A stretch of DNA of 64,000 bases from Amorphochlora amoebiformis (Eukaryota; Cercozoa; Chlorarachniophyceae). The DNA lies in assembly GCA_054601695.1 (NCBI GenBank), contig BAAHQB010000073.1:248001-312000 (forward strand), in the 5' to 3' direction. Under the pieces are notes generated by a model. It saw only the letters and a program-made list of their open reading frames with translations. It searched no databases and had not been told where the DNA came from. The position numbers and the translations under genes were made by a program. The first letter of the stretch is position 1. Every line of letters starts with the position of its first letter. Positions 1 through 31,480 of the stretch are shown here, piece by piece.

Positions 1-174
1 TAATACTTATATATATATATATATACATATATATATGTAATATATATATATATATATCATACACATATGTTTATTATACATATATATATATGTTTATATA
101 TATATATATATTTACATATATATATATATATATATATATATGTGCAGCATTGTATACATGTATTTATTCAATAT

Positions 175-211
<37 letters not shown>

Positions 212-329
212 GTATATCCTATTTACATTTGCAACCTTCTTAGAGAGACTTCATATATAAATATATCTATGTATACACACACACATATGTATATATATAA
301 TACATCATGTAAACCACACATACATATAC

Positions 330-8306
<7,977 letters not shown>

Positions 8307-8346
8307 TTGTATTTATGGGGTATCTTATCTTTGGATATCTGGATAT
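8307..8346. promoter_or_regulatory. Very short head-to-head spacer between MOCOS and the cold-shock/Schlafen gene
   Basis: The MOCOS ATG (minus, 8306) and the first ATG of the plus gene (8347) are 40 bp apart. Any promoter must be shared or lie inside one of the genes. If translation of the plus gene starts at 8521, the spacer is about 215 bp. No TATA box or initiator is convincing in such AT-rich sequence. Confidence 0.4.
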
Positions 8347-9434
8347 ATGCTTTTGACCGTCAGTACCGGATGGTCTCTGTCTAATCCCAGCCACAAGGGT
8401 CGACTGGGTTCCTGTGCGTCGTCCTTGGGTTCCTACCCGGACACACCGGGCACTTTCACCGCTATCTCGAGTGCAACAGGAAAGGTGCAGCGAGCTGATC
8501 CCAACAATCGAAACACTATCATGGATGGAAATGGCAGGGAGGCTGGCACAATCAAGGTTGTGGAGAATGGTTGGGAATTGTGACATCTGATGTCGATACC
8601 CCGGAGGCTGATTAAAAGCGTACAACCCCACAGATCTATCACGAAGACAAAGGATATGGCTTCATTGGCCGTCATAGTGTGAGCCAGGACATATTTTTCC
8701 ACATCAAGGAGTTCCGCAAACTCGAGAGGGGCAGAATGCCCGAGCCCGGAATGCAGGTGAAGCTCGTGACTACCGTGAATCACATCTCCTTACGAGTGCT
8801 TCTTTAGGTCCAGTACAGTGTCGGCCTCGGGGCGAAAGGGCGAGACTGCGCCAAGGATGTAACCATTCTAGATGTCAAGCGGCGGGAAGTAAAGTCGCAC
8901 CCTGCGAGCCCACGGGTAGCTGGTGGAGTGGAGGAGAGTCATTCTGGGCGCAGCCAGGGAATAGTCAAGTCCTTGCGGGGAAAGTATGGGTTCATTGTGG
9001 AGAAACGCAGCCTGAGAAAAGTTTTTTTCTTCTCGAAGAACGTAGCGACCCAGGTGCCAGCCACATTTTAGTCCCTCTCGCAGCCTGACACTTATTTGTC
9101 CGCACGGTAGGAGCCGCTTCGGATTGGCGAGCGAGTCGATTTCGTCATGCAGAGCCAACCTACGATCGGGATTGTCGCCGAAGTATATGATTAAGAAAAC
9201 ATCTCTGTACAAAACCCCCTAAGCCTTAATTGTGCCAAACAGGAGATCCGACCTTATTTAGTAAAGGATGAGATATATCCGCGTGACGAGGATCGTTTCA
9301 CTGAATTCAAGTCCCTGGTGAGTTACCATATGTCCAACGCTGCTCTCGATACACAGATATAAAATGTATATAAAGACACATATGAACACAAATTCTAACA
9401 AATACCATGCACATTTGTGTATACATATGTCATG

Positions 9435-9500
<66 letters not shown>

Positions 9501-9538
9501 GGTATATATGTAAATATGTGTATGTGCGTGTAGGTATT

Positions 9539-9628
<90 letters not shown>

Positions 9629-9729
9629 ATATATACATATATATATGTATATATATATATTTATGTATATCTATTAAATTATAGATGTATATGTATATAT
9701 ACATTAAATTATAGATGTATAGATATATA

Positions 9730-9778
<49 letters not shown>

Positions 9779-9842
9779 TAATAATAATATATATGTATAT
9801 ATATGTATTAGATATGTGTGCACATAACTGTTATACATGTAT

Positions 9843-9892
<50 letters not shown>

Positions 9893-9991
9893 AATACATA
9901 TACACACATATATGTATATTTCATACTTAACATGTATGCAAATATATAGAAACTATGATTTAAAATATTCATATACAAAAATATGCATACC

Positions 9992-10075
<84 letters not shown>

Positions 10076-10135
10076 TGTATTTACATGTAGGAGTGTATGG
10101 ATATGCATATCAATGTAATATGTATTTGTGTATGT

Positions 10136-10169
<34 letters not shown>

Positions 10170-10189
10170 GTACTCTTACGTGGTATGTA

Positions 10190-10242
<53 letters not shown>

Positions 10243-10320
10243 TATATACTCTACACATACATAAGCACATACAAATAAAAAATATTCGGATGCATATGAA
10301 AAGATACATACATGCATATT

Positions 10321-10354
<34 letters not shown>

Positions 10355-11697
10355 ATATATATATAATATATATATATACATGCATATGTTATATATATGT
10401 ATATATGTGTGTGTACGTGCACACTATATAAATCTATATTTTTAAAACTGTATCATACTGAAGGTTAATTCCAACGTCCCTGAGCGGACGATACCAATCA
10501 TTTGCATGAAGTACATGTGCGCCTTCTTGAACGCTAGCGGAGGCGAGATATTTTTTGGGATCGAGGATGACGGCAAAGTCATGGGCCTCGGCCTAGCAAG
10601 GTTAGCTATCCCACTTGCACTCGCGTCATCATAGTTATTAATTCTCTACCATCCTACGTAGATATCAAAGGGACACCATCCGCAAGGATATTGACTTCCA
10701 GGTCAGGAGATTCACACCAACGGTTGACCCTAAGCGCTATTGTCTCAGCTTCCTCAAGATGTACCAAGAGGTCTGCGAAGGTCACCTCTAGGAAACCGAA
10801 ACCAAACCCATCCACGGCCCTTGAATACACTTAACCCTCGTTTACCGCTTTTACAACTTCCACAGTAATGTCCCTTTCCTCTACAGAAAAACCTATTTGT
10901 TTCAACATTATATCTTTACATGCAAGATCTCCTCGAGATGCATGATAGGTACATTGTTCGCGTCTCTGTGAAGCCATCCCGCGACGAGGATTTCAACGTC
11001 TATCAAAATTCCAAGGGGGAGGCATGGATCCGACAAGACGGCGGGTTTACCAGATTTATACAACCTTTGTCTCGTTGTTCTGAATCCCACATAACCTTAC
11101 AGAGTTACCAAGATGACTACTTGCATGATCTACCGTCGTATGGAGAAGGCAGAGCAGGTCCAACACGCCGCACTCGGGACCGCTAAGGAGCTCGACTTCC
11201 TCCGCGAGCGCGTCCGCCAGCTTGAATCTGAGAAGAAGAACCGCGAGCAGCTGGGATATGACCAGAAGTCTTCTAAATCCAGGATCATAGGTTGGGGGTC
11301 TCGGCGGTCGCCCCAGCGTGGCGGAGGAGGACCGCAGCATTCGAGAAATTCGTCAAGGAACGCGATGAAGAGGGACAGGGTACATGATAAGAAGCACAGG
11401 GGCAACAGTCGCGGGAGGAGGGGGGACAGTCACAGTCGCGGGAGGAGGGACAGTCGCGGGAGGGGGGACAGTCACAGTCGCGGAAGGGATGACAGTCACA
11501 GTCGTGGGAGAGGGGGAGAAACCTTACCGGAGAATCGTAACCATAACAATACCCGAATATCTGGGAGAAAACCCGTTGGCAGGACAGGGAATGGTGGTGT
11601 CAATATGGAGCAAGTGAGGGCCGAGGCGCAACAAATGGGTTTCCAGCTAAGCAAGATTGACGACGCTATAAACAAGGTGTACAACGTTAGATTTTGA
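8347..11697 (+). CDS. Two cold-shock domains + Schlafen-type AlbA_2 + coiled coil + SRGR repeats + UBA-like end
   Basis: Nine exons, all phases consistent: 8347-8556, 8634-8756, 8808-9053, 9111-9182, 9243-9317, 10464-10600, 10662-10780, 10927-11044, 11103-11697; about 564 aa. Cold-shock domain 1 spans exons 1-3 ([18 protein letters not shown]). Domain 2 spans exons 3-4 ([30 protein letters not shown]). Exons 5-8 give a Schlafen/AlbA_2 nucleic-acid-binding domain ([50 protein letters not shown]). Then come a short coiled coil, a disordered SRGR/DSHSRGR repeat and a UBA-like C-terminus (MGF, residues about 545-560). An in-frame TAA at 9192 would end a cold-shock-only protein, but the GTATAT donor at 9183 and the acceptor at 9242 are both phase 0 and join it to the Schlafen exons. 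Likely a cytoplasmic RNA-binding protein. The first ATG could instead be 8521. Intron 5 alone is bloated (1,146 nt, TA arrays); the others are 51-146 nt. Confidence 0.85.
9427..10436. repeat. TA-rich microsatellite block filling intron 5 of the cold-shock/Schlafen gene
   Basis: Near-continuous TA/TATG/TACA repeats, including an uninterrupted (TA)n run at about 9545-9626, between the GTGAGT donor at 9318 and the acceptor ending at 10463. Confidence 0.95.
11405..11512 (+). repeat. In-frame minisatellite coding SRGR/DSHSRGR
   Basis: Imperfect units of GACAGTCACAGTCGCGGG and a shorter GACAGTCGCGGGAGG version, in frame in the last exon of the cold-shock/Schlafen gene. They encode a basic, Arg/Gly/Ser-rich segment of the kind that binds RNA. 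Confidence 0.85.
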
Positions 11698-12750
11698 TAG
11701 CTCGTTTGCTTAACCGGTTATCGTTGAATTTTCCAGCTGGTAAGGTCAGGGAAGCCGGTCGACACAAAGTCCGTTTTAGCTATCCTGCTTCCATAGTCTG
11801 CGATGCATAGCCAACACCCAAGTTGTACAGTCATACTAATTTTATATTGTACATTCAGTATTAATTTATATAGCCGGAACATCATGAACCATGATTCATG
11901 GTAATATGATAATTAATCTGAATGGGCTTAGGTTATACTATTTAATGGCCAATATTAATTGTACAATGGATTCGAAATATATTATTACCGTCTAGGTACT
12001 AAACATTGTACACGTAGTCTAGGTAGTTCCAATAATTGTGGTTAAGCTTAAAACTATAGTCTAGTAGTTTTGTAAGAATACAATATCCTTATGACCTATA
12101 AAATTATAATCATAAAACTAGGATATAATATAATATTACAAATTTTGTATTCATGTTCTAGATGTTATATTAAATTATACAGTTCGGCTAATCAACTGGT
12201 ACACTGGTACTTGTACATACTGCAGCTCAATAGCCAAAAATCATCACCAGGTACATATTAATGAATAGATTAATTACGATATGCTTGGTCATGGATATAA
12301 TGGCAGTGATCAAACATCATGATGGCTGTAATCTGTGAACGTATCATTTAAATCACATCTGATCGCATGAGGAGGTCCAGATGACGCAATGGTGAAATGG
12401 TGTACCCGATGCACGTGCATCTACAGTTGCTCGGCCGCATGAGCTTTCTTTGGTACCATCGCACCTGCATCTCGGCCGCATGAGCTTTCTTCGGTACCAT
12501 CGCACGTGTTTACCCCCCCATCCAATCCCATCAAAACGTCAAGTTTAGGTGATTTTGGGCTTCCCATGAGTACGTGACTTTGCGCCATGTCACGAATATG
12601 ATTAAATTCTAGTATTTTCACGCAAATATATTTCGATACGTATCTGGATGAATTCAGGTGAAAATATAGCGATCCGAGGAAGCGTCCCCGTGAATTTGCA
12701 CGAGTTTTCCCGCGCACCGACGACTACCCGTAACTCATCTCCTTTCCCGA
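11698..12750. other. Non-repetitive AT-rich intergenic DNA
   Basis: I see no convincing exon. It contains a 42-bp direct repeat at 12428-12508 (CTCGGCCGCATGAGCTTTCT... twice). The 98-codon minus frame across that repeat has no recognisable motif. Confidence 0.5.
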
Positions 12751-13240
12751 CAGGCAGCCACAGAAACCACAGCCCCCGATGCCGATAATAATGCCCGCTT
12801 ACCTCGTTCCCCGACGCCGCTCCGTGCCGTGTCCGAGGTCTATCAAGGCCGCCGTTGCTTTCACCATCATTGGAACCACAGTCTGGTCCTTCGTTAAACG
12901 CCGCGCAGTTCCACGTTCACGTCTCAGATGACAAGAAGTTCAGTGAAGAATGTGAGGATCGGGAAAGGTTCAGGCTCATCGAAGGTTGAAGATAATGCCA
13001 AGACTCTCCTCGGTGCCAGAGAATGGAAGCTCAGAAGAAGAGATTATGTTCGTTGTCGAAAGAAGAACAGTTTGTGGTCGACACAAGTCATCGGTTTTTA
13101 GGTTATTTGGATTTGAATTTAGGACGAAGTATATCCTTGTCGTGTAGGCATACACATTGGCTTGCGTCTGAGGTGCATGTGCTAGGTGCATACAATGCAT
13201 ACATTTCGTTGCCAAGTTATAATGAGAACTTTTTATAACC
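12751..13240 (+). CDS. Possible small gene, structure uncertain
   Basis: GC-rich, gene-like island. From ATG 12779 a 50-codon frame ends at TGA 12931; it is basic and has one likely membrane segment (AAVAFTIIGTTVWSFV). Just downstream another frame reads FHVHVSDDKKFSEECEDRER (from 12913), which also looks coding and ends near GTTGAAG at about 12975. A third stretch from 13023 starts MEAQKKRL. Joining the first two in frame needs either an intron of only 28 nt or a donor at 12849 that would place the first exon in a different frame. I do not recognise the family. Basic presequence, one membrane helix and acidic helical tail would suit a small mitochondrial inner-membrane protein, but that is inference. 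Confidence 0.35.
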
Positions 13241-13492
13241 GTCAATTATTGTCCTGTGTCGCACATTCAAGATGGTGTAAATACATGAAAGTTTTTAGTC
13301 ATGTACTCATCATGATGTGATAGTACATGCACTAGTAGAGACATTTAGACAAGTTAAACTCAAACTATAGCAAGCCCAAAAAAACCAGAGTGTGTGCATG
13401 CATATGCGCAAATGAAATGTACCGTGATGATACTAGTCTAGCTAGTATACGTAATGTACTAGTCATTGAATATACATACCATATATCTGTAC

Positions 13493-13524
<32 letters not shown>

Positions 13525-13763
13525 TATATACATATACTATGATATACCAGGTGTATATACATATATACATATACAAAAATAAATACATATGTGTATATGT
13601 TACGATGATCTTTATATAATTATATATATACATAAATTTTGACATTGTACATACATATATATATATATGTGTGCGTGTAAATATGCATCATACTAGTACC
13701 ATGTATGGTACCATATACCGCACGAAAATGTAATCTCATATATTTTTAACTTCTTATATATAT

Positions 13764-13918
13764 GCATAGGGTGAGACAAGCGTAATAGGTGTAACTTATC
13801 GGATTGAGTCAGTGATAAACCCCAACGTGCTGTTGCTAGGCTTAAATTACAGTATAGCTCGTACCCATACTCACCTATTCATGCCTTATGGCGAGTCTGT
13901 CTCACCTGCATAGTCGCC
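13764..13918. repeat. Imperfect inverted repeat, about 150 bp, possible MITE or hairpin
   Basis: Left end ATGCATAGGGTGAGACAAG is roughly inverted at the right end as CTGTCTCACCTGCAT. The interior is unrelated to the surrounding TA arrays and has no open frame of note. Confidence 0.4.
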
Positions 13919-14344
13919 CTTCACGGTGCTATGCCATGATACACATTCTATATATAGTACGTGTTTATACAATTGTTATGAATGTATATTTTATACACTC
14001 TATATTATATATATATATATATATGTAATATATATATATATATATAATATATGGATCAGCATCGGATCTTCAAAAAAATGAATCTATTTTTGTAATATGA
14101 AAATAAAAGAGAAAAAACGTAGTGTAGATTATTACTAAACATCTACCTATATAAACATATTACATGTGCGCAAAATTATGTATAATGGAAGGAACACGAT
14201 ACATGTGTATGTATATACCTTCTGTTGTAATACATGTATATGTATATACCTTCTGTTTTGTATTACATCCTCAAGCCCCTACCTCTACTCATATGTACAT
14301 ATGTATATCTATATATATGTAGGTATTGTATATCTGTATATATG

Positions 14345-14378
<34 letters not shown>

Positions 14379-14430
14379 ATAAATTACCTATACATACACA
14401 TAAACATATATTCATAAACTTGACTACCCC

Positions 14431-22778
<8,348 letters not shown>

Positions 22779-23363
22779 GGCCTCTAGTCCTTGAGTCTTC
22801 ACCCGGAATCCAGATCGGAATCCAACTTATTCGTGACGTGGCCCTTTATCACGATCTTGTAGGTTCCGTGGATTCCGAACGTTGACAGGTATGTTCCCGC
22901 ACGCGGAGGGGGATATTGCCTATATTGGAGGAAAATCGGCCTAGATTGTCTCTGTATACTATCTATCTCCATTAAATTGATCTTGGGTCGATTTATGCGG
23001 CTCAGATCACTTTTTCTCGACCGGAAATATGCGAATTTTGGTGGATATCCTGTGACTAACATGTTTTTGCCGTGCCCTCGTTAACATGTATATTCAGATT
23101 AGCATTTTTCCATTGAATACAAGGGATAAGACCATACAAATGAATACCAGACGGATGAATGGATAAAATAATGAATAAAGAGGCATTGAAGTGGTACATG
23201 CGTGCTGCGACGGGGACGAATTGAACCCTTTCCCAATCCCTATCTCACTGTAGCTCTTCATGTGTTGGAAACATTCATCCTGAGTATTTTCATTCTCTAA
23301 CTTTTATCTCCTCTACCTTTCTCCCTGACCGTCCGTTTTTTTCATGGGGCTCAGAGGCATCGA
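22779..23363. promoter_or_regulatory. Divergent intergenic region between MEMO1 and the GT2 glycosyltransferase
   Basis: 585 bp between the two start codons, free of TA arrays. An open minus frame from 23062 to 22799 (88 codons, ending GTYKIVIKGHVTNKLDSDL...) stops 20 bp before the MEMO1 ATG. It has gene-like composition but no family I recognise. It may be 5' leader, an upstream ORF or a small separate gene. Confidence 0.4.
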
Positions 23364-23542
23364 ATGTCCGCGCCTCTCGACAGCTTCTCTCGGTCTCAGG
23401 TTTGCGTGGTTATTCCCACGTATAACGAGGAAGAACTTGTAGAAAGATGCGTTCGATCTATTCGGGATGCGTTTGAGTACGAGGGGAAAGGCAGCGGAGG
23501 AGAGGGATCGATTGTCGTGACGGATGGGGGAAGGTTGTATTA

Positions 23543-23592
<50 letters not shown>

Positions 23593-23703
23593 TATATGTA
23601 TATATATATATAATATATATGTATATATATGTATATATCATATATGGATAAGATGTATACTATAGTATATACATATATATAATATATATTAAATATATAC
23701 ATA

Positions 23704-23776
<73 letters not shown>

Positions 23777-23821
23777 TACACATAATGTAAATCGTGTGTA
23801 CGTTACACACACCTACATACA

Positions 23822-23859
<38 letters not shown>

Positions 23860-24166
23860 ACTCATACATGGATATGTACATATATACATATATATATATA
23901 TATACATCATAAATGTACATATATATATGTATACATATATATATATATATATATACATATATATTCATATATATATATATATACATTTTTATATATACAT
24001 ATTATATATATAAATATATATATACATACATATGAATTATTTGTGATTGTATACAGTCGAGATGGCAGCGTAGCCGCTGCCAAAAAAGCCGGTGCTATAG
24101 TCATCGAGGTACGTAAATATATAATATATATGTTCATTTATATATCTATATGTACATATACATAAA

Positions 24167-24209
<43 letters not shown>

Positions 24210-24225
24210 ACACACACATATGTAT

Positions 24226-24300
<75 letters not shown>

Positions 24301-24546
24301 TATAAATATACGCATATGTGTATGTTTGTATTTGCATATATATTCGATACATATTTAGATTACATATATATGTATTTAGTGTTGTAAATATAAGCACATA
24401 TTATACGTACATAAATAAAAAAAACTGTTTCAACATTTCTATGTACATGTATATCCCCCTACATATTTATGTATGCATCAGAATATTTAAATATATATGC
24501 ATTTATACATAAATATACACACATATATATATATGTATATATATAC

Positions 24547-24591
<45 letters not shown>

Positions 24592-25570
24592 TGTATGTGT
24601 ATATACATATATATGCATATATATATATATGTATGTGTATATACATGTGTATATACATATATGTGCATATATATACATATGTATACATACATATATCTAT
24701 ATATATATATATTTATCTTTTCTTAGAGGGAATCACCAAATATTTTACAAAATCAAATAAGGCGAAAGTACCTTATCTGGATCTCTTATATATTTACATG
24801 TATACAAACATATGTATACACATATTCATCACATGAAAAGCTATGTAGAAATACTTACCTAAAAATGACACATACGAAAATGTATATACATACATACATA
24901 TATATATATACACATATATGTGTATCGAACACACATACACATCTTATAGACCAAACCAGACGACAAGAGGGGCCGCGGACCCTGTCTTCACCGAGGGTAA
25001 TTTAGCTACAGTTAGTTACACTTAAGATTACCGTTACAATTGCGTTACCGCTACGGTTAAGTAATGGTAACGGTTACGTTTATAGTAACAGTTTCATCTT
25101 TCTCAGTACCCTAAGAGGACGGGAATATATATATATATATATACATATATTATATATATTACGTCTTTCTCAGTACCCTAAGAGGACGCGGATACATATA
25201 TATATATATATATATACACATATATGTGTATATATAAATATATATATATATATATTTACATATATATATATATATATATTCGTACAGCTATTTATATACA
25301 TATATATATATATATATATGATATACATGTGTATGTATATCCTCAGGGCAATGGGAAGTCCTAGTGAGTGTCTTGTGTTCGTTTTTCTGCATGTTGACTG
25401 CTTGATGCCAAAAACATTCTTCAAAGATCTTGTAAGCGTATATTTAATATGATGTGCACGAATATAATATATATATATATATATACACGCTTATTTACTT
25501 AAGAGGTTGTTTAGAGATCACGTAATATTGTATTTGTATATATGTATGTATATATACAGATAAATATACA

Positions 25571-25609
<39 letters not shown>

Positions 25610-25944
25610 GTCTTTCCGCCGAGCACATTCTTCAAAGATCTCGGAGACATATATACATATATATATATATATATAACATATGTAGATAGATAGATAGATA
25701 GATATACCATATATCTATAAATATATATATATGCATATATATATATATATAATATATAACATATGTAGATAGATAGATAGATAGATATACCATATATCTA
25801 TAAATATATATATATGCATGTGTATATATAGATATATATTGTATATATATATATATATATTTGTATATTTATATATATATAAGTATATCTGTGTATATGA
25901 TACACATCAATACATAAGTACTATACGCATGTGCATGTATATAA

Positions 25945-25987
<43 letters not shown>

Positions 25988-26335
25988 ATATATATATATA
26001 TATGTATACGTGGTTGTATAAAATGTATGAATCCGTGCATATATATATATATATATATTATATATATTGTTGGCACGACGCCAGGAATCGTGTAGAATAG
26101 CCCGAGATCCATGGAGACCCACTGGAGATCGCTGGAGATCGTGTTTTAGTGAATCCCCGGAAGTGCCCGGTAGTACCGGTTAATGTCAGTTAGTAGCGAC
26201 ACGTGTACGCCGCAACTCTTGTGCTGCGCAAGTGGGTACCCCCACGACTAAGTTATCTCTTTCCGAATGGTGCAATGAAGTACATCAGGGTGGCTTGCAG
26301 TCTTCCGCTGCCCCCAAGGCATTGATACATTGACA

Positions 26336-26376
<41 letters not shown>

Positions 26377-26576
26377 TTATATAAACATATATAAATTATA
26401 TACAAATACAGGAAACATACTGGTATTCATGCAAAGCCTCCCCCCAAATCGGTTTTTGTCGCATTAAGTAAGCTTAGCATTAACATAGACATACATTCGG
26501 GTTAAGATTAGGGTTAGGATAAGGTTTCAGCATTATCTAGACTCGCTAGCTAGGCTTTAGAGGCTAGTGCAACTAG

Positions 26577-26644
<68 letters not shown>

Positions 26645-26692
26645 TAGATATGTATATATATATATATATATATATGTGCATGTGTATATAGC

Positions 26693-26741
<49 letters not shown>

Positions 26742-26798
26742 CACACATATATATACATATATATATTCTACATATGTATATATATACATGTATATGTA

Positions 26799-26834
<36 letters not shown>

Positions 26835-28415
26835 TAGTATATAAAATCCAGTATATATGTATCCTAGATAATATATTAGGTCAAGGTTGAGGTTAAGGTG
26901 TTAAAGTTAGGGTTAGGATTAGGATTAGGATTCTCAATTAAGAATAGGTTGGGTTAGGGTAAAACTTATGCCCATAAAACAATTGTATGAGAATTCCTCA
27001 CCCTAACCTAACCCTAACTTCAAACTTAACCTAACCCTAACCGTATCCCTAACCCTAACCCTAACCCTAACTCTAACCTTAAACCAAACCCTTACTCTAA
27101 TCTTAAACCTAACCTAATCATAAACCTAATTCTAACTCAAACCGTAACCCTAATCCTAACATAACTGTATCCCTAACCCTAGCCATCACCCCCCGAATCC
27201 TAGCCCTAACCCTATCCTAACCCTAACTGTATCCCTAACCCTAACCCTTACCCTAACCTTAACCAGTAACCGTATCCCTAGCGCTAATCCTAACCCTAAC
27301 ACTTACCCTAACTGTGACCCTAACTGTGACCCTAATCCTAACCCTCATCCTAACCCTAACCGCATCCCCAACCCTAAACCTAACGTTAAACCTTAGCCTT
27401 AACCCTAACCCTTACCCTAATCCTAACCTTAATCCTAGCCCTAATTCTAACCCTGACCGTATCCCTAACCCTAACTATAACCCTTACCGTAATCCTAACC
27501 CTAATCCTAACCCTAATCTTAACCCTTCCCATATCCCCAACCCTAACCTACCCTAACCCTAACCCTAAGCCTAACCCTAATCCTAGCCCTAACCCTAATC
27601 CTAGCCCTAACCCTAATCCTAGCCCTAACCGTATTCCTAATTCCAGCTCTTACCCTACCCTAACCCTAATCCTAGCCCTAACCCTAACCATAACCCTAAC
27701 TGTATTCCTAACCCTAACCTTATCCGAACCCAACCCTAATCCTAGCCCTAACCCTAACCCTACCCTTAACAGTATTCCTAACCCTAACCTTAACCGAACC
27801 CTAATCTCAAGCTTAATCCTGGCCCTAACTGAGTCAATGGTCCTCGGACTAAGACATGCTGAATAATCTGATCATAGCCCTAACCGTATCCCTAACCCTA
27901 ACCTTCCCTAACCCTAACCTTCCCTAACCCTAACCTTCCCTAACCCTAACCCTAATCCTAGCCCTAGCCCTAACCCTAACCGTATCGCTAACCCTAACCT
28001 ACCCTAACCCTAAACCTAATCCTAGCCCTAACGTTAATCCTAACCCAAGCCGATTCCTAGCTCTAACTCTGTCCCCTAGCCTTAACCCCAACCCCAACCG
28101 TATTCCCAACCCTAATCCCACCTGAACCCTAACCCTAATCCTAATCCTAGCCCTAACCCTAACTCTAATCGTAACCGTATTCTTAGCAATAACCTTACCC
28201 GAATCCTAACCCTAACCCCAATCCTAGCCCTAACCCTAACCCTAACCGTAACCGCATCCCTTACTCTAACCTTACCCGAACCCTAACCCTAACCCTAATC
28301 CTAGCCCTAACCCTAACCGTATTCCTAACCCAAACCTTACCCGAACCCTAAATCTAACCCTAATAGGTTTACTCGGGAGGGATTTTGGATGTGGTTATTC
28401 GAGATGCTTGGGAGG

Positions 28416-28466
<51 letters not shown>

Positions 28467-29219
28467 GTACATAGGTATATATATAATATACAATATCTAT
28501 ATATAAATATATATATATATAATATATGTATACATATAAAATATGTATATAGGTATGCAGGTATACTAAGATGCTAGGAGGTTAATAATTTGTATGTACG
28601 TACGTGGATATCATGATACGTTATGAATTATTATATTTCAAGGTATTTTTGAATATTATATGTGTATATATATATATGTGTATGTATATGTATGTATGTA
28701 TATGTATATATACACATGTATATGTAGAAATATACACACACATATATATATATATATATGTATTTATATATAGAGGTGCTTGGGAAGTTAATAGTTTGTT
28801 ACCACGTATACATGTGTACACACACACATGAATACTATATAATATATATATATATATATATATATCAATGTGTTTGGGAGGTTAGTAATATGTATATGCA
28901 TACGTGATATTAACATGCTATATATATGTAGTATATTGCAAGGTTTAATAAAGGTTAATATGCTGTGTATATATGTGTGATATACTGCTGGGCATATGTA
29001 ATATTATATATATATATATACACATATATATATATGCATGTATTTATATATAATATATAATGTATGTATATATATTCATCATGTATATATGACATATTTA
29101 TACATATAACATAAAAATATACATACACATATATATATAGACATAAATGTACATTGTATATGTATATGTTACATACACATATACATACGTATTCATACAG
29201 TATATATATATATATATAT

Positions 29220-29255
<36 letters not shown>

Positions 29256-29319
29256 CATATATATATATATATTATTATTATATACAATATATATATATTA
29301 TATATATATATATATATGC

Positions 29320-29400
<81 letters not shown>

Positions 29401-30202
29401 ATACATATATATATATATATGCATACTCCAGGATTGATAGCGTGTTTTCCAATTTTGGAGATCAGGTCTATATATGTGTATGTATGTTTATATAAGATAT
29501 ATACTATTGGTATATCCACTATTATCTGCCTGGTTTATTTACATACATACCGTTTATGGGCATATTATATGTATGTGCGCTTTTAAATACATATATATAT
29601 ATATATTATATATTATATATATATATATACAACGACTAAAACTGTTTAAACAAAGAATTGTACATGAATATATACGTATATCGAGACACATATTTTCATA
29701 TATCTTTATATATATATATATATAGAAAGGTATGAAAATATATATATGTATATATGTATATACTTACATATTTATACATTTATATATATATGTATGCATA
29801 TACATATACACACAAACACAATATACATATATATACAAATATTATGTATTATATATATATATATATAATATGTATATATTTATAATATATATATCTACAT
29901 ATATGTACATATCTGTGTATCTATGTACATATATGTATATAATTATTTGGCTATACGCAAATTAATACATATTTGCATACATACATATATATGTATATAT
30001 ATATATATATAATATATATATATGTATACAAGAATATGAATATATAAACATAGTACATAAATATATATATATATATATACATATTGTTATATATATATAT
30101 ATAATATATATATATGATTTATATATATTATATAGGGAATCATCGTCAGTCGAGACCTCTATAATCGTGTCGGAGGATTTCGCTCTCAGGTAGAATATAC
30201 AT

Positions 30203-30234
<32 letters not shown>

Positions 30235-30692
30235 TTATATCTAATATATATATGTATATGTATATATACACATATATATATATATATGCATATGCATATA
30301 TATACATATGTAAAATATTTTGTATATATCTATATATGCATATTGTATACCTCTAACATATATGTAGGGTTTCGCCCTCAGGTAGTATATTTCCATATAT
30401 ATATATATATATATATATTGATATATATAATATATATATATATATATATTATATATTGTATATATCCCACACAGCATACAAGTATTTGTATACATTGGAA
30501 ACATATATATTGTAAAGATTTAAGATTTTATGTGTATAAGAATTATATATATATTATATATATATATATATGTACATATATATATTTACATGTATACTAT
30601 ACATATAAATATGAATCTATGTATAAACATAGACATTTCCTATAGGTATTACTTGAAGATGTCCAATTCTTCCGCGATGCTAGACCCCTGGG

Positions 30693-30751
<59 letters not shown>

Positions 30752-30788
30752 TTACACTGTATTGAAGGCGTACATATATACGTTATGT

Positions 30789-30819
<31 letters not shown>

Positions 30820-31038
30820 CACATACATTTGTTTATGTCTGAACATGAATACGTATATTTATATAAATACATATCTATTGCGTATGTAGATATAGATGAA
30901 TGTATATACATATAAATATATATATATATATATTTAAAGATGTAAAATATATGTCTATCATGCATATCGGATAGCATTTGTATGAACTCATATTGGCATG
31001 AGTTTGGTGAAGAGTATTTATGTATATGTATGTCTATA

Positions 31039-31070
<32 letters not shown>

Positions 31071-31439
31071 ATATATATATAACACGTAATATATGTTCTA
31101 TATGCATATATATATATATATATATATAAAGATATATATATATAAATCTATACGTATGTGTATTTACGTGTATTTATATACTTATTTAAAGGTATATTCA
31201 TATATATCATATATATATACATATATATGAGACATATAAATATATGCATATTTACACAAATAATATCACATATAAATACAAATCATTATTCAATATGTAA
31301 GAGATGTATGTTATTATTCATTTGCATACATATATACACATACATGCATGAATACATATACATACAAACGTACACATATACATGTATATATTTTAATATA
31401 ATAATATCCAAAGTTTATCCGCTCACATATGTATATGCG

Positions 31440-31480
<41 letters not shown>

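Noticed and set aside
8433-8783. Minus-strand 116-codon frame
   Set aside because: Shadow of the cold-shock exons on the plus strand.
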